From NCBI GenBank assembly GCA_009842325.1, contig VYFQ01000016.1:80505-144504 (forward strand): a DNA stretch of 64,000 nucleotides, read 5' to 3'. This DNA comes from Acidimicrobiaceae bacterium. GTDB lineage: Bacteria > Actinomycetota > Acidimicrobiia > Acidimicrobiales > Aldehydirespiratoraceae. The stretch's first letter is position 1; every line of letters begins with the position of its first letter. The notes under the pieces were generated by a model that searched no databases, was not told the DNA's origin, and saw nothing but the letters and a program-made list of their open reading frames with translations. Below are positions 34,166-43,327 of this stretch, one piece after another. The position numbers were made by a program, and so were the translations under genes.

Positions 34166-35277
34166 CCCGGACGACGTACACCAAACAGGAGCAGGAGCCC
34201 GCAGCCTCGGAGGTGACCGAGGTGGCACCGGGGGTACTGCGGATGCAGTTGCCCATCAGCATGCCCGGCCTCGGCCACGTCAACTGCTACGCCCTGGTCG
34301 ACTCCGACGGTGCGGCGCTGGTGGATCCGGGACTGCCCGGTGAGGAGTCGTGGGCCGCGCTGGGCGACCGGCTCCGGCAGGCCGGCATTCCCATGCGGCG
34401 GGTGCACACGACCGTCGTCACCCACTCTCACCCCGACCACTACGGCGGCAGCCACCAGCTGCGGGAGGAGACCGGCGCCGAACTGCTGGCCCACGCTGCG
34501 TTCACGTCCAGTCCCGCCGCCGATGACGCCAACGCCGACATCGACCTGGAACTGCTGGAACTGGATCCCGACGCGCTGGTCGAGCTGTGGAAGGCGAAGC
34601 TGGCGAACCGGGGCAGCACCCCCTGGGGGACGCGGCGCGAGCCGCCGCCCGACGAGGCCATCAGGCTCTTCATCCAGACTGACGTCGCCGGCAGCCTGCC
34701 CCGCTTCAGGGTGCCGGAGCCGACCATCCGGGTCGCCGACGGCGACGCCGTGCGCCTGGCCGGGCGGGACTGGTTCGCCGTGCACACACCAGGCCACACC
34801 ACCGACCACCTGTGTCTGTGGGATCCGACCGAGGGCGTGCTTCTGTCGGGCGACCACGTGCTGCCCACCATCACGCCCCACATCGCGGGTTCGACCGACC
34901 TCGACGACCCGCTGGCGGCCTTCTTCGAGTCCCTGGAACGGGTGGGCGCATTCACCGGCGTCAACGTGTGCCTGCCCGCCCACGGTCATCCCTTCACCGA
35001 TCTGCGGGGTCGCACGGCCAGCATCCGCCGCCACCACGGCGAGCGGCTCGACACGCTCCGGGCGGCCGCATCCGCGCTGGGCAGAGCTCCGGTGGAGGCC
35101 TACATGAAGGAGCTGTTCGGCGAGCGGGCCTGGGGCGACATGGCCGCCAGCGAGACCTTCGCTCACCTGGAGCACCTCCGTGTGATCGGAGAGGCCGATA
35201 GCAGTCGCGACCCCGACGGCCTGCTGCACTACCAACCTCGGACACCCGAACGGGCGGGGTCCCCACCGCGTGACTGA
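34162..35277 (+). CDS. MBL-fold metallo-hydrolase (glyoxalase II/LACTB2-like)
   Basis: A 371-residue metallo-beta-lactamase-fold protein. The zinc site is VVTHSHPDHYGG (His88, His90, Asp92, His93), then HTPGHTTDHLCLWDP and LLSGDHVLP; a long insert precedes the second His. The C-terminal helical region with AYMKELFGER is typical of the LACTB2/hydroxyacylglutathione-hydrolase-like group in actinobacteria. It starts with ATG overlapping orn and ends overlapping the TlpA gene, so orn, this gene and tlpA are probably one unit. Substrate unknown. Confidence 0.87.
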   Translation: MTRTTYTKQEQEPAASEVTEVAPGVLRMQLPISMPGLGHVNCYALVDSDGAALVDPGLPGEESWAALGDRLRQAGIPMRRVHTTVVTHSHPDHYGGSHQLREETGAELLAHAAFTSSPAADDANADIDLELLELDPDALVELWKAKLANRGSTPWGTRREPPPDEAIRLFIQTDVAGSLPRFRVPEPTIRVADGDAVRLAGRDWFAVHTPGHTTDHLCLWDPTEGVLLSGDHVLPTITPHIAGSTDLDDPLAAFFESLERVGAFTGVNVCLPAHGHPFTDLRGRTASIRRHHGERLDTLRAAASALGRAPVEAYMKELFGERAWGDMAASETFAHLEHLRVIGEADSSRDPDGLLHYQPRTPERAGSPPRD

Positions 35278-35863
35278 CCACGGAGACGCCGGTGCCGCCG
35301 AGGATGGCCGCGCCACGAAAGCCGAGCCAGACCCGCGAGGCAGCATCCGACCGCGCCTCCTCGCCGGCATTGCCGTGGTGCTGGCCGCGGCCGGGATCGC
35401 ATTCGTCGCGCAGGCCGTCCTGGAGCCCGGCGCCGGTGACGGCACCGACCTGTCCGAGCTGACCTTCGACCGCTTCGACGGCGGTGCCGGCACCCTCGCC
35501 GACTACGAGGGCACGCCCCTGGTGGTTAACTTCTTCGCGTCGTGGTGCCCGCCCTGCGTCAGGGAGATGCCCGACTTCCAGGAAGTCTTCGAGGAACTTG
35601 ACGGGCAGGTGGTGTTCCTCGGACTCTCACAGGACCAGTCGGCCCAGGCCGCCCTCAATCTGGTCGAGAGGACCGGCGTCACCTACGACGTGGGCTGGGA
35701 CCCGGACCTTGAGGTGTACGAGGCGACCGGGAGCATCGCGATGCCCACCACCGCACTCGTCTCGCCCACCGGAGAGCTGGTCGACACCTTCGCCGGAGCG
35801 CTCGACGCGGAGTCGCTGGTCGAGTTCATCGAGGATGGGCTCGGCATAGCGGCTAGACCGTAG
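35270..35863 (+). CDS. TlpA/ResA-like membrane-anchored thioredoxin
   Basis: A 197-residue protein with an N-terminal anchor (about 29-50) and an extracytoplasmic thioredoxin fold. The redox site is FFASWCPPCVREMP (Cys93, Cys96), and the cis-proline loop is IAMPTT. Such proteins keep apocytochrome c or CuA cysteines reduced. It overlaps the upstream metallo-hydrolase gene and precedes a CcdA gene, its usual electron donor; with the cytochrome oxidase operon in the window a cytochrome-maturation role fits. Confidence 0.92.
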   Translation: MTDHGDAGAAEDGRATKAEPDPRGSIRPRLLAGIAVVLAAAGIAFVAQAVLEPGAGDGTDLSELTFDRFDGGAGTLADYEGTPLVVNFFASWCPPCVREMPDFQEVFEELDGQVVFLGLSQDQSAQAALNLVERTGVTYDVGWDPDLEVYEATGSIAMPTTALVSPTGELVDTFAGALDAESLVEFIEDGLGIAARP

Positions 35864-35901
35864 GGCAATGGATCTCGACGCGGCGACCGGAGCTTAGGAC
35901 C

Positions 35902-37047
35902 ATGGATCTGGCCACACTCGCCTACCCCTTCTCGCTGGGACTGGTGGCCGCGTTCAATCCCTGCGGCTTCGCCCTGCTGCCCGCATACCTGGGGTACTTC
36001 ATCGGTGTCGAGCAGTCCGACGATGCACGGCCGTCATCGGGCGCGCAAGCGCTGGGCGCGATGTTGCGGGCCATGGTGGTGGCCCTCACGCTCACCGCCG
36101 GCTTCGTGGTCGTGTTCGGTGCCTTCGGAGCGCTGTTCGAGACGGTGCTCAGCCAGGGCACCGTGCTCGACCGCATCGGCTACGTCACCATCGCCATCGG
36201 GGCGATCATGGCTCTGCTGGGCCTGTGGCTGCTGGCCGGGCGGGCCATCAACCTGCGGTTGCCGAAGATGAACCGGGGCACCGGCAGCCGGGGCCTGGGG
36301 TCGGTGTTCATGTTCGGCGTCAGCTACGCGGTGGTGTCGCTGTCGTGCACGATCGGCTTGTTCATCGCGGCGGTGGCGACCAGCTTCTCGGCCGACGGAG
36401 TGGCCAACGGCACCGCCAACTTCGTGGCCTACGGCGTCGGGATGGGGGCGGTCATCACGTTCCTGACCCTGGCGCTGGCGCTGGCCCGCTCCAGCGTGGT
36501 CCCCGCGATGCGCAAGATGTTCCGCTGGATCAACCCGGTCTCGGGACTGGTGCTGATCGCATCGGGGATCTACGTCGCCAACTACGGCTGGTGGGAACTG
36601 CAGGTCATCGACGATCCGCTGGCCAGCAACGTCTTCGTCGAAAAGTTCACCGAGTTCCAGGCGGCGGTCAGCAACTGGATCGATGACGCCACCGCCGAGC
36701 GCATCGGCGTTCTGTGCGGGTTGGGGGTGCTAGGCGTGCTGGTGCTGGGCTGGCGCCAGGGCGAGACCAGCGCACTTCTGCGCCGCACGGTGAGCGCGGC
36801 CTATGTGGCGCTCTACCTGGTGGTCGAGTTCTACTTCAACCAGGCCGAGTTCGTGGTCCTGCCGGTTTGGCGCTTCGTGGCGGGATGGCCGCTGCGCATC
36901 GGCCACTGGTTCACGGACCCGGCCCGTTACGGAGTACCGCTGGAGATCCTGTTCACAGCCCTGGTCCTCTGGATCGCCTGGCGGGCCGTGAGACGGGTCA
37001 GGCACCGCGAGCGGCCCGCGCCGATCACTTTCAGCCCACCAAGTTGA
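35902..37047 (+). CDS. ccdA: CcdA/DsbD-type transmembrane electron carrier
   Basis: A 381-residue membrane protein. The CcdA core has the first redox cysteine in LVAAFNPCGFALLPAYLGYF and the second in VSYAVVSLSCTIGLFIAA, which pass electrons from cytosolic thioredoxin to TlpA-like proteins. About 130 further residues with one or two extra helices follow the core, including a tryptophan-rich membrane stretch. It starts 38 bp after tlpA. Confidence 0.9.
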   Translation: MDLATLAYPFSLGLVAAFNPCGFALLPAYLGYFIGVEQSDDARPSSGAQALGAMLRAMVVALTLTAGFVVVFGAFGALFETVLSQGTVLDRIGYVTIAIGAIMALLGLWLLAGRAINLRLPKMNRGTGSRGLGSVFMFGVSYAVVSLSCTIGLFIAAVATSFSADGVANGTANFVAYGVGMGAVITFLTLALALARSSVVPAMRKMFRWINPVSGLVLIASGIYVANYGWWELQVIDDPLASNVFVEKFTEFQAAVSNWIDDATAERIGVLCGLGVLGVLVLGWRQGETSALLRRTVSAAYVALYLVVEFYFNQAEFVVLPVWRFVAGWPLRIGHWFTDPARYGVPLEILFTALVLWIAWRAVRRVRHRERPAPITFSPPS

Positions 37048-37052
37048 CCAGC

Positions 37053-37718
37053 ATGTTTCCGGCGCTGCTCGCCCACCCGAATGTGGACGAGGTGTGCGAG
37101 CTGCGGGACCCGTTCGGGATCATGGCCTTCCACGGGGGCAACCTGGAACGCACCACCGACGTGATCGCCCGAGAAGTCGCAACTCGCACCGGAGCCTCCC
37201 TGTACGCGGTGATCCAGCACGCGCCGCTGCGGGAGCACGTTCCCTCCATCACCATCCGACCGGAGCACTCCGCCTTGCTCCAGGAGTTCCTCGACCACGT
37301 CGACACGGTCATCGCCGTGCACGGCTACGGCCGTGAGACCCAGTTCTGGAACGTGCTGCTGGGGGGCCGCAACCGGGAGCTGGCCAACCACCTCGCCGAG
37401 CACTTGCGAGCCGCTCTTCCCGACGCGTTCGGGGTGGTCGACGATCTCGACGACATCCCGCGCGGCTTGCGGGGCCTGCACGAGGCCAACCCGGTCAACC
37501 TGCCCCCCGGCGCGGGCGTGCAGTTGGAGTTGCCCCCAACCATCCGCTGGAACAAGGAAGCCCGCAACTGGTCCGATCACGAGGGCACACCCAGAGCGCC
37601 CCAGGTCAGCACGCTCATCGACGCCCTGGTGGACGCCGTCGACGCCTGGACCGCCCCTCAGGGCGCGAGGCGCTCGATCAGCCAGTTGACGCCGCCTGGG
37701 GAGTCCTTCCGGCGGTAG
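37053..37718 (+). CDS. Poly-gamma-glutamate hydrolase (YjqB/DUF867) family protein
   Basis: A 221-residue zinc-peptidase-like protein. Family segments are PFGIMAFHGGNLERTTDVIA, TVIAVHGYGRETQFWNVLLGGRN and GVQLELPPTIR. Members hydrolyse poly-gamma-glutamate, often encoded by phages; a role in cell-surface or capsule turnover is possible. The start ATG 37053 comes 5 bp after the ccdA stop. The 3' end overlaps the convergent pdxH gene by 61 bp. Confidence 0.8.
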   Translation: MFPALLAHPNVDEVCELRDPFGIMAFHGGNLERTTDVIAREVATRTGASLYAVIQHAPLREHVPSITIRPEHSALLQEFLDHVDTVIAVHGYGRETQFWNVLLGGRNRELANHLAEHLRAALPDAFGVVDDLDDIPRGLRGLHEANPVNLPPGAGVQLELPPTIRWNKEARNWSDHEGTPRAPQVSTLIDALVDAVDAWTAPQGARRSISQLTPPGESFRR

Positions 37719-38308
37719 CGCAGCCGGTCGTGCAGGCGGCTGCGTCGACCTTGCCAGAACTCCACGGTGTGGGGTCGCACCAGATAGCCGCCCCAGTGCG
37801 AGGGCCTTGGCACCATCTCGTCACTTGCGAAGCGACCCTCGGTCTCGGCCGTCATGCGCTCCAGTTCGGCCCGGTCGGCAATCACCTGCGACTGCGGCGA
37901 AGCGCACGCGGCGATCTGTGCGCCGCGGGGCCGGGATGCGAAGTAGGCGTCGCTCTCGTCGTCGGGCAGATGCTCGACCGTGCCCACTACCCGCACCTGG
38001 CGCTCGACCGGGTGCCACAGGAAGCACAGCGCGGCGCGGCCCGAGGCCTCCAGGTCCAGCCCCTTGGCTGAGTGACGGTTGGTGTGGAACACGAAGCCCC
38101 GCTCGTCCAAGCCTTTGAGGAGTACCGCCCGAGCCGACGGCCATCCGTCGGCGTCGGTGGTGGCCACGATGAGTGCGTTGGCGTCGTAGGGCTTGGCCGC
38201 CAGCCACTCATCGAACCAGCGCTTGAACTGGACGATCGGATCGTCGGCGACGTCGGCCTCGCGGAGCCCCACCTCGGAGTACTGCTCGCGCATCTGGGCA
38301 AGGTCCAC
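37658..38308 (-). CDS. pdxH: Pyridoxamine 5'-phosphate oxidase
   Basis: A 216-residue FMN enzyme that makes pyridoxal phosphate. Conserved blocks are PSARAVLLKGLDERGFVFHTN, YFASRPRGAQIAACASPQSQ, PSHWGGYLVRPHTVEFWQGR and the C-terminal RLHDRLRYRR and WLIERLAP. The start is GTG 38308. The last 61 bp overlap the 3' end of the poly-gamma-glutamate hydrolase-like gene on the other strand, and both C-termini look genuine for pdxH. Confidence 0.95.
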   Translation of the reverse strand: MDLAQMREQYSEVGLREADVADDPIVQFKRWFDEWLAAKPYDANALIVATTDADGWPSARAVLLKGLDERGFVFHTNRHSAKGLDLEASGRAALCFLWHPVERQVRVVGTVEHLPDDESDAYFASRPRGAQIAACASPQSQVIADRAELERMTAETEGRFASDEMVPRPSHWGGYLVRPHTVEFWQGRRSRLHDRLRYRRKDSPGGVNWLIERLAP

Positions 38309-38330
38309 GCCCCGACTCTAGGGGCGCTGG

Positions 38331-38966
38331 CTAACTCCGACGGGCTAGTAGCCAGAAGCCGGTGCCGGCGTAGCTTCCGGTGGCCGTCCAGCGGCCCGGC
38401 AGGAACTCCATCACCTCTTGGGGAGGCAAGTAGATGGGCGTCTCGTCGCCCATGGTGCTGATCCACACGAACCGCCCGCCGGGAGCCAATGCCCGGTCGT
38501 ACTCGGCCGCGAACATGAACATGTTCACCAGCACCATCACGTCGACCGAGCCGGTCGCCAGCGGCAACGAACTCGCATCGGCCCGCACGAACGGCGCCAC
38601 GCTCGAATCAGCGAGGGCGAGCATTCTCGGCGACAAGTCCACGGCGGCGGCCACCGGGCAGCGGGTCGCTATCCGCTCGGTGGCCGCGCCGGTCCCGCAG
38701 CCGATCTCCACCAACCGGCCCCGCCCGACATTCCCCCGGTCGAGCGCGTCCTCCAGCGGCGCCAGCCGAAGGTCGCTGCTGTGATCGGCGTGCCAGTCGA
38801 CGCTCAGCTCGTCGAAGACTCCGGCCACGAACGACGCCCGCTCCGGCGACCAGCCGTCGCCGGCGCCGATCTGCTCGGTGACGGTCCGCATCGGGTGGCC
38901 GGAACCGAAACGCGCCGGCTGCACCACCTCGCGCGCCGGTTCGAGCCAGGCGATCGTTCCAGGCAC
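38331..38966 (-). CDS. Class I SAM-dependent methyltransferase
   Basis: A 211-residue methyltransferase. The SAM motif I is LVEIGCGTGAATERIA, followed by VAAAVDLSPRML, FVRADASSLPLATGSVDVMV and LAPGGRFVWIS. The substrate cannot be told. It begins 3 bp after the serS stop (GTG 38966), although a later ATG (MRTVTEQ) is possible, and is followed by pdxH after 22 bp. Confidence 0.85.
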   Translation of the reverse strand: MPGTIAWLEPAREVVQPARFGSGHPMRTVTEQIGAGDGWSPERASFVAGVFDELSVDWHADHSSDLRLAPLEDALDRGNVGRGRLVEIGCGTGAATERIATRCPVAAAVDLSPRMLALADSSVAPFVRADASSLPLATGSVDVMVLVNMFMFAAEYDRALAPGGRFVWISTMGDETPIYLPPQEVMEFLPGRWTATGSYAGTGFWLLARRS

Positions 38967-38969
38967 CCC

Positions 38970-40256
38970 TCAGGCCGGCCCGATGGACGTGATCCCGCCC
39001 ATGTAGGGGTGCAGGGCCTCTGGAACCGCTACCGAGCCGTCGGGCTGGCGGTACGTCTCGACCAGCGAGGCCCATACCCGGGGTACGGCCAGGCCCGAGC
39101 CGTTGAGGCTGTGCACCATCTGGGTGCGCCCCCCGGCGGCCGGGCGGTACCGGACATCGGCCCGGCGAGTCTGGTAGTCGCGGCACCACGACACGCTCGA
39201 GACCTCCAGCCAGCGGTCCGATCCGGGCGCGTAGGCCTCGATGTCGAAGGTCCGGGCCGAGGCATCGCCCAGATCGGCGGCGCACAGGTCGAGCACCCGG
39301 TAGGCCAGGCCCAGGTCGCCGATGGCCCGCTCGGCCCGGTCAAGGATCTCGGCGTGGATGTCGGCGGCCTGATCAGGCGTGCAGAACCCGTACAACTCCA
39401 CCTTGTCGAACTCGTGCACCCGCAGCAGCCCCCGGGTGTCACGCCCGGCAGAGCCCGCCTCGCGCCGGAAGCAGGACGTGTGGCCCATCAGCCTCATGGG
39501 CAGATCGGCCTCGTCGACGATCTCACCCGACAGCAACGAAGTGAGCGGCACCTCAGCAGTGGGGATGGCCCACAGCCCGTCGCGTTCGAGCTGGTAGGCG
39601 TCGTCGGAGAACTTGGGCAGATGGCCGGTGCTGGTCATCGTCTCGGTGCGCACCAGCGTGGGCGGCCGGATCTCCTCGTACAGGTCGCGATTGCGATCGA
39701 GCCCGTAGTCGATGAGGGCCCGCACCAGCCGGGCCCCCAGCCCGCGGTACATGGCAAACATCGCACCCGACATTCGCACGGCCCGGTCGATGTCGAGGAT
39801 GCCGAGCTCGGTGCCGATGTCCCAGTGCGGCACCCGGTGGTGGTCGCCGTAGGAGCCGGGGTCGTAGCCGACCGTGCGTACCACGACGTTGTCGTCCGGG
39901 CCCGAGCCGTCGGGACAGTCGTCGGCCGGCATGTTGGGGACGAAGAGCAGGATTCGCCTGATCCACTCCTCCAGCTGGGCGGCCTCGGCGGTCAACTCGT
40001 CGATGCGGGAGCCCAGCTCCCGGCTGCGGGCCCGCAACTCGTCGGCATCGTCGGCCCGTCCGTCGCGGTGCATGGCACCGACCTCGGCAGAGATGCGCTT
40101 GACCTCCGCCCTCAGATCGTCGGCCTCGCTGACGACGGCCCGACGGCGCTCGTCGTGGACCACAACCTGGTCCAGGGGCGCGGTGGGCTCGCCCCTCCGG
40201 GCGACGGCGGCCTTGACAGTGTCGGGCTCAGTCCTCAGCAGGCGTAGGTCGAGCAC
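38970..40256 (-). CDS. serS: Seryl-tRNA synthetase
   Basis: A 428-residue class II synthetase. The N-terminal tRNA-binding coiled coil spans about 28-105. Catalytic motifs follow: PTAEVPLTSL, motif 2 CFRREAGSAGRDTRGLLRVHEF and motif 3 NGSGLAVPRVWASLVETYR. It charges tRNA-Ser and also tRNA-Sec, which provides the substrate for SelA at the window start. The start is GTG 40256. It is divergent from the KamA-like gene across 218 bp. Confidence 0.97.
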   Translation of the reverse strand: MLDLRLLRTEPDTVKAAVARRGEPTAPLDQVVVHDERRRAVVSEADDLRAEVKRISAEVGAMHRDGRADDADELRARSRELGSRIDELTAEAAQLEEWIRRILLFVPNMPADDCPDGSGPDDNVVVRTVGYDPGSYGDHHRVPHWDIGTELGILDIDRAVRMSGAMFAMYRGLGARLVRALIDYGLDRNRDLYEEIRPPTLVRTETMTSTGHLPKFSDDAYQLERDGLWAIPTAEVPLTSLLSGEIVDEADLPMRLMGHTSCFRREAGSAGRDTRGLLRVHEFDKVELYGFCTPDQAADIHAEILDRAERAIGDLGLAYRVLDLCAADLGDASARTFDIEAYAPGSDRWLEVSSVSWCRDYQTRRADVRYRPAAGGRTQMVHSLNGSGLAVPRVWASLVETYRQPDGSVAVPEALHPYMGGITSIGPA

Positions 40257-40474
40257 GCCGCAGACGGTACCGGCTCAACCGCAGACGCGGGGTGAAGTCC
40301 TCGCGAAACGTGTACTAGTAGTTCATCGTTTTGCACACCTGTGGAATACCTGCCATGATGACTAGTCCCCAATCGGCGCACGTGACGGACCGACATTCCG
40401 GCAGGCACGGCCCCAGAGCCAGCCCGCTCGATGGACTGCCCCCCGGCGCCAGCTACAGGGACCTGAGAATTGAC

Positions 40475-42025
40475 ATGACACGCACAGAACAGACCAAGAC
40501 CCGCCGACCAAAGTATGAGCCCACTGATCGGGAGCGATTAGTCCTCGATCAAGTCGAGAACCCGCGCTACGACCGGCAGATCGTCAACGGCCTGGACCCG
40601 TTCATCGACGACGGCGCGCCCGCCGACATGGAGGGCTTCTACACACCGGAGGAGTTGGCTGGACTGCGAGAACTCCGGGGGACGGACCGCGACGTCGAGG
40701 CCCGGATGCCGGTGAAGATCACCCGCCACTACTTCGAGATGGCCAGGGTCAGTCCGGCCCTCCAGAAGCTCGTCAAGGCCTCGGCCGACGAGACCGCCAA
40801 CCTCGAGGGCGACGAGGACCCTGCCGGGCAGCTCGACTACAGCCCGGTCGAGGGACTGCTCCACAAGTACGAGATGGCGCTGCTGTACGTGATCTCCACC
40901 TGCTCGGCCCACTGCCGGTTCTGCTACCGCGAGGAACTGATCGCCCGAAAGGACATCGCGCGGGCCGACGGCACCGTCAAGAAGAAGGGCCTCGCCCAAC
41001 TCAAGGAGGTGACCGACTACATCAGGGCCCACAACGCCGCGGTCACCACCAACGGGGGCGCACACCCCGAGACCGGGCGGCCCAAGCTGCGCGAGGTACT
41101 GCTCTCAGGCGGCGATCCGATGGTGCTGCCCAACTCCAAGCTGGCCGGCTGGTTCACCGCACTGGCCGAGACCGGGGTGGAAGTGATCCGCGTGGGCACC
41201 AAGGAGCTGGCCTTCCATCCCGACCGGTTCGACGACGCGTTCATGTCGATGCTCGACCGATTCCACGAGGTCTACCCCGACGTGGCGCTCCGTCTGATGG
41301 TCCACTTCAACCATCCCGACGAGCTGCTGATCAAGACCGGCGACGACTACGCCAAGGGCGAGAACGGCCATTACCAGTGGCATCCCAGCGTCAAGCGCGC
41401 CGTGGACGCGGTCACCTCCAGGGGCTGGATCTGCGTCGAGAACCAGTCGCCGATCATCCGGGGCGTCAACGACGACCCCGACGCCCTCAGGATCCTGCAA
41501 AGGACTCTCAAGGCGGCCCGGATCGAGAACCACTACTTCTTCGGCGGGCGCAACATCGTCGCCTACAAGGCGTTCAACGTGCCCATCGAGACGGCCTGGC
41601 GCATACTCAACGAGTCCCAGCGGGGACTGTCGGGAGTGGAGGCCCACGCCCGGCTGACCGTGGTGCACTTCAAAGGCAAGACAGAGGTGGCGGCGGTCAC
41701 CGACGAACCCATCCCGGGCCTGCCCGGTGCCGAGAACGGGGTGGTGGTGTTCAAAGTGCTCCGCAGCCCGGCCGGCGCAGGCGACCGGGGCAAGACGGCC
41801 ATCGTCGGGCGCAACCCCGAAGCCCTCTGGTTCGACGACTACGACGACAGGGTCATCGTGGACGAGGCTGGCCTGTTCAACTTCCAGAGGCCCCAGAGAG
41901 TGCGGATACCCGTCGCCCGGGAGGGGTCGAGCTCTGCGGGACCGACTCGCCGCACTCCGGCCGAGCGCCACCGCGACGAGGAGATCCACAAGCACCGGAC
42001 TCCGGTCCAGCCCCGGAGCACCTAA
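40475..42025 (+). CDS. KamA (lysine 2,3-aminomutase)-family radical SAM protein
   Basis: A 516-residue radical SAM protein. The cluster motif is STCSAHCRFCYREE (Cys143, Cys147, Cys150), followed by EVLLSGGDPMVLPN and HFFG-type motifs (ENHYFFGGRNIVAY). KamA proteins use PLP on a Lys in a Gly-rich PGGGGK motif; here the matching stretch appears to be VVHFKGKTEV, so the glycine run is lost. Whether it is a lysine, glutamate or other aminomutase is open; no ablB acetyltransferase is adjacent. ATG 40475 is chosen; the frame is open upstream to 40364 without conservation. Confidence 0.85.
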   Translation: MTRTEQTKTRRPKYEPTDRERLVLDQVENPRYDRQIVNGLDPFIDDGAPADMEGFYTPEELAGLRELRGTDRDVEARMPVKITRHYFEMARVSPALQKLVKASADETANLEGDEDPAGQLDYSPVEGLLHKYEMALLYVISTCSAHCRFCYREELIARKDIARADGTVKKKGLAQLKEVTDYIRAHNAAVTTNGGAHPETGRPKLREVLLSGGDPMVLPNSKLAGWFTALAETGVEVIRVGTKELAFHPDRFDDAFMSMLDRFHEVYPDVALRLMVHFNHPDELLIKTGDDYAKGENGHYQWHPSVKRAVDAVTSRGWICVENQSPIIRGVNDDPDALRILQRTLKAARIENHYFFGGRNIVAYKAFNVPIETAWRILNESQRGLSGVEAHARLTVVHFKGKTEVAAVTDEPIPGLPGAENGVVVFKVLRSPAGAGDRGKTAIVGRNPEALWFDDYDDRVIVDEAGLFNFQRPQRVRIPVAREGSSSAGPTRRTPAERHRDEEIHKHRTPVQPRST

Positions 42026-42038
42026 TCGGCGCTGGGGT

Positions 42039-43289
42039 TCAGGCGGCCACCTGCGAGTCGAGGTGGCGGGCCAGGTGTGAGACGAGGTCCCGGCTGTCGT
42101 CGCCGGCGCCGTGGATGAAGCTCGACTTGCGTCGACGCAGGAAGTTCAGCCCGATGACGTATAGGCCGGGGGACCCGATGACGACGCCGCCGTCGTGGCG
42201 GATCTGGCCCTTGTGATCGAGCACCGGCACGTCGAGCCACGAATAGTCGGGCCTGAAGCCGGTGGCCCAGATGATGGTGCGGATCTCCCCGCCTGCCAGG
42301 TCCAGCCGCAGTGGCGGTGACGGCGGAACCCGGGTGGGCGCGAACCGCTCAGGAGGTCCCACCGCATCGACGCGGCTCTCCGCCGCCCACTCGTCGAAGG
42401 TGTCGAGGAGCCGGCCCAGCTTGAGATCGGCCAACTCGCACTTGTTGGTCAGCGATCCCGACAGCAGCGCCTCGGTGCCCCGCAGGGCCGCGAGCCGCCC
42501 CACCAGACTCACGCCTTGGTCGGTGAGGGCATTGAGATCGAGCGTGGCCCGTTCGGGGGTGCCCACCAGCTGCGGAGACGGGGTGCGACGCACCCGCACG
42601 ACATCGTCGACCTCGTCGTAGCGCTCGTCGAACAGGCCTGAGCGCTCCATCCACCACAGGATGTCGCGACCCCGGTAGAGGCGGGGCATGCGCACATGCT
42701 CGCCGACCGCCACAGTGACGGGACGGCCGGAGCGGTGCACCTCGTCGGCGATCTGGACGCCGGTGGCGGAGGCGCCCACCACCAGCACCCCGCCGGGAGC
42801 CAGCGCGGCGGGGTTGCGGTACTCGAACGCGCCCATAGCGGTCACGGACGCCGGTGGCGCACCGCCCAGCTCCGGCACTTTGGCGACGTTGAACCCGCCT
42901 GAGGCCAGCACCACGGTCTTGCACTCCCAGCGGCCCCGGTCGGTGTCGACGATGTAGCCGGCACCCGCAGAGCGCACCGAGGTGACTGTCGTGCCGGTCC
43001 TGACCGGGGCGTCGACGAGCCGGGCGTAGTCCGACATGAACCGGACGACCTCCGGCATCGACATGAAGCCGTCGGGGTCGCGGCCGCCGTGGGCGCCGTA
43101 GTCGTAGCCGGGCAGCCGGCTCTGCCAGTTGGGGGTCAGCAGCCGCAGGGAGTCCCAGCGCTGGGTCCGCCAGGAGTTGGCCACCTCGCCCCGCTCGATC
43201 ACGACGTGATCGATGGAGCGCTCGGTGAGGCGACGGCTGACGGCCAGGCCGGAGTGCCCGGCCCCCACAACGACAGTTGTCGTCTTCAT
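42039..43289 (-). CDS. FAD-dependent monooxygenase-like oxidoreductase
   Basis: A 416-residue flavoprotein of the flavin-containing monooxygenase / YUCCA-like group. It has the FAD loop VVVGAGHSGLAVSRRL (7-22), the second dinucleotide loop VLVVGASATGVQIADEV for NADPH, and IIWATGFRPDYSWL, the ATG-type motif near the C-terminus. Substrate unknown. It starts at ATG 43289 and is followed convergently by the KamA-like gene after 13 bp. Confidence 0.88.
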   Translation of the reverse strand: MKTTTVVVGAGHSGLAVSRRLTERSIDHVVIERGEVANSWRTQRWDSLRLLTPNWQSRLPGYDYGAHGGRDPDGFMSMPEVVRFMSDYARLVDAPVRTGTTVTSVRSAGAGYIVDTDRGRWECKTVVLASGGFNVAKVPELGGAPPASVTAMGAFEYRNPAALAPGGVLVVGASATGVQIADEVHRSGRPVTVAVGEHVRMPRLYRGRDILWWMERSGLFDERYDEVDDVVRVRRTPSPQLVGTPERATLDLNALTDQGVSLVGRLAALRGTEALLSGSLTNKCELADLKLGRLLDTFDEWAAESRVDAVGPPERFAPTRVPPSPPLRLDLAGGEIRTIIWATGFRPDYSWLDVPVLDHKGQIRHDGGVVIGSPGLYVIGLNFLRRRKSSFIHGAGDDSRDLVSHLARHLDSQVAA

Positions 43290-43327
43290 GAACTCGCCGG
43301 GCGACCCCGCAGGCGGCCGGGTCCGGG

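Noticed and set aside
40257-40474. T-box or other riboswitch upstream of serS or the KamA-like gene
   Set aside because: I found no T-box core, no specifier hairpin and no terminator-like stem in the 218-bp gap; only weak promoter-like words are visible.
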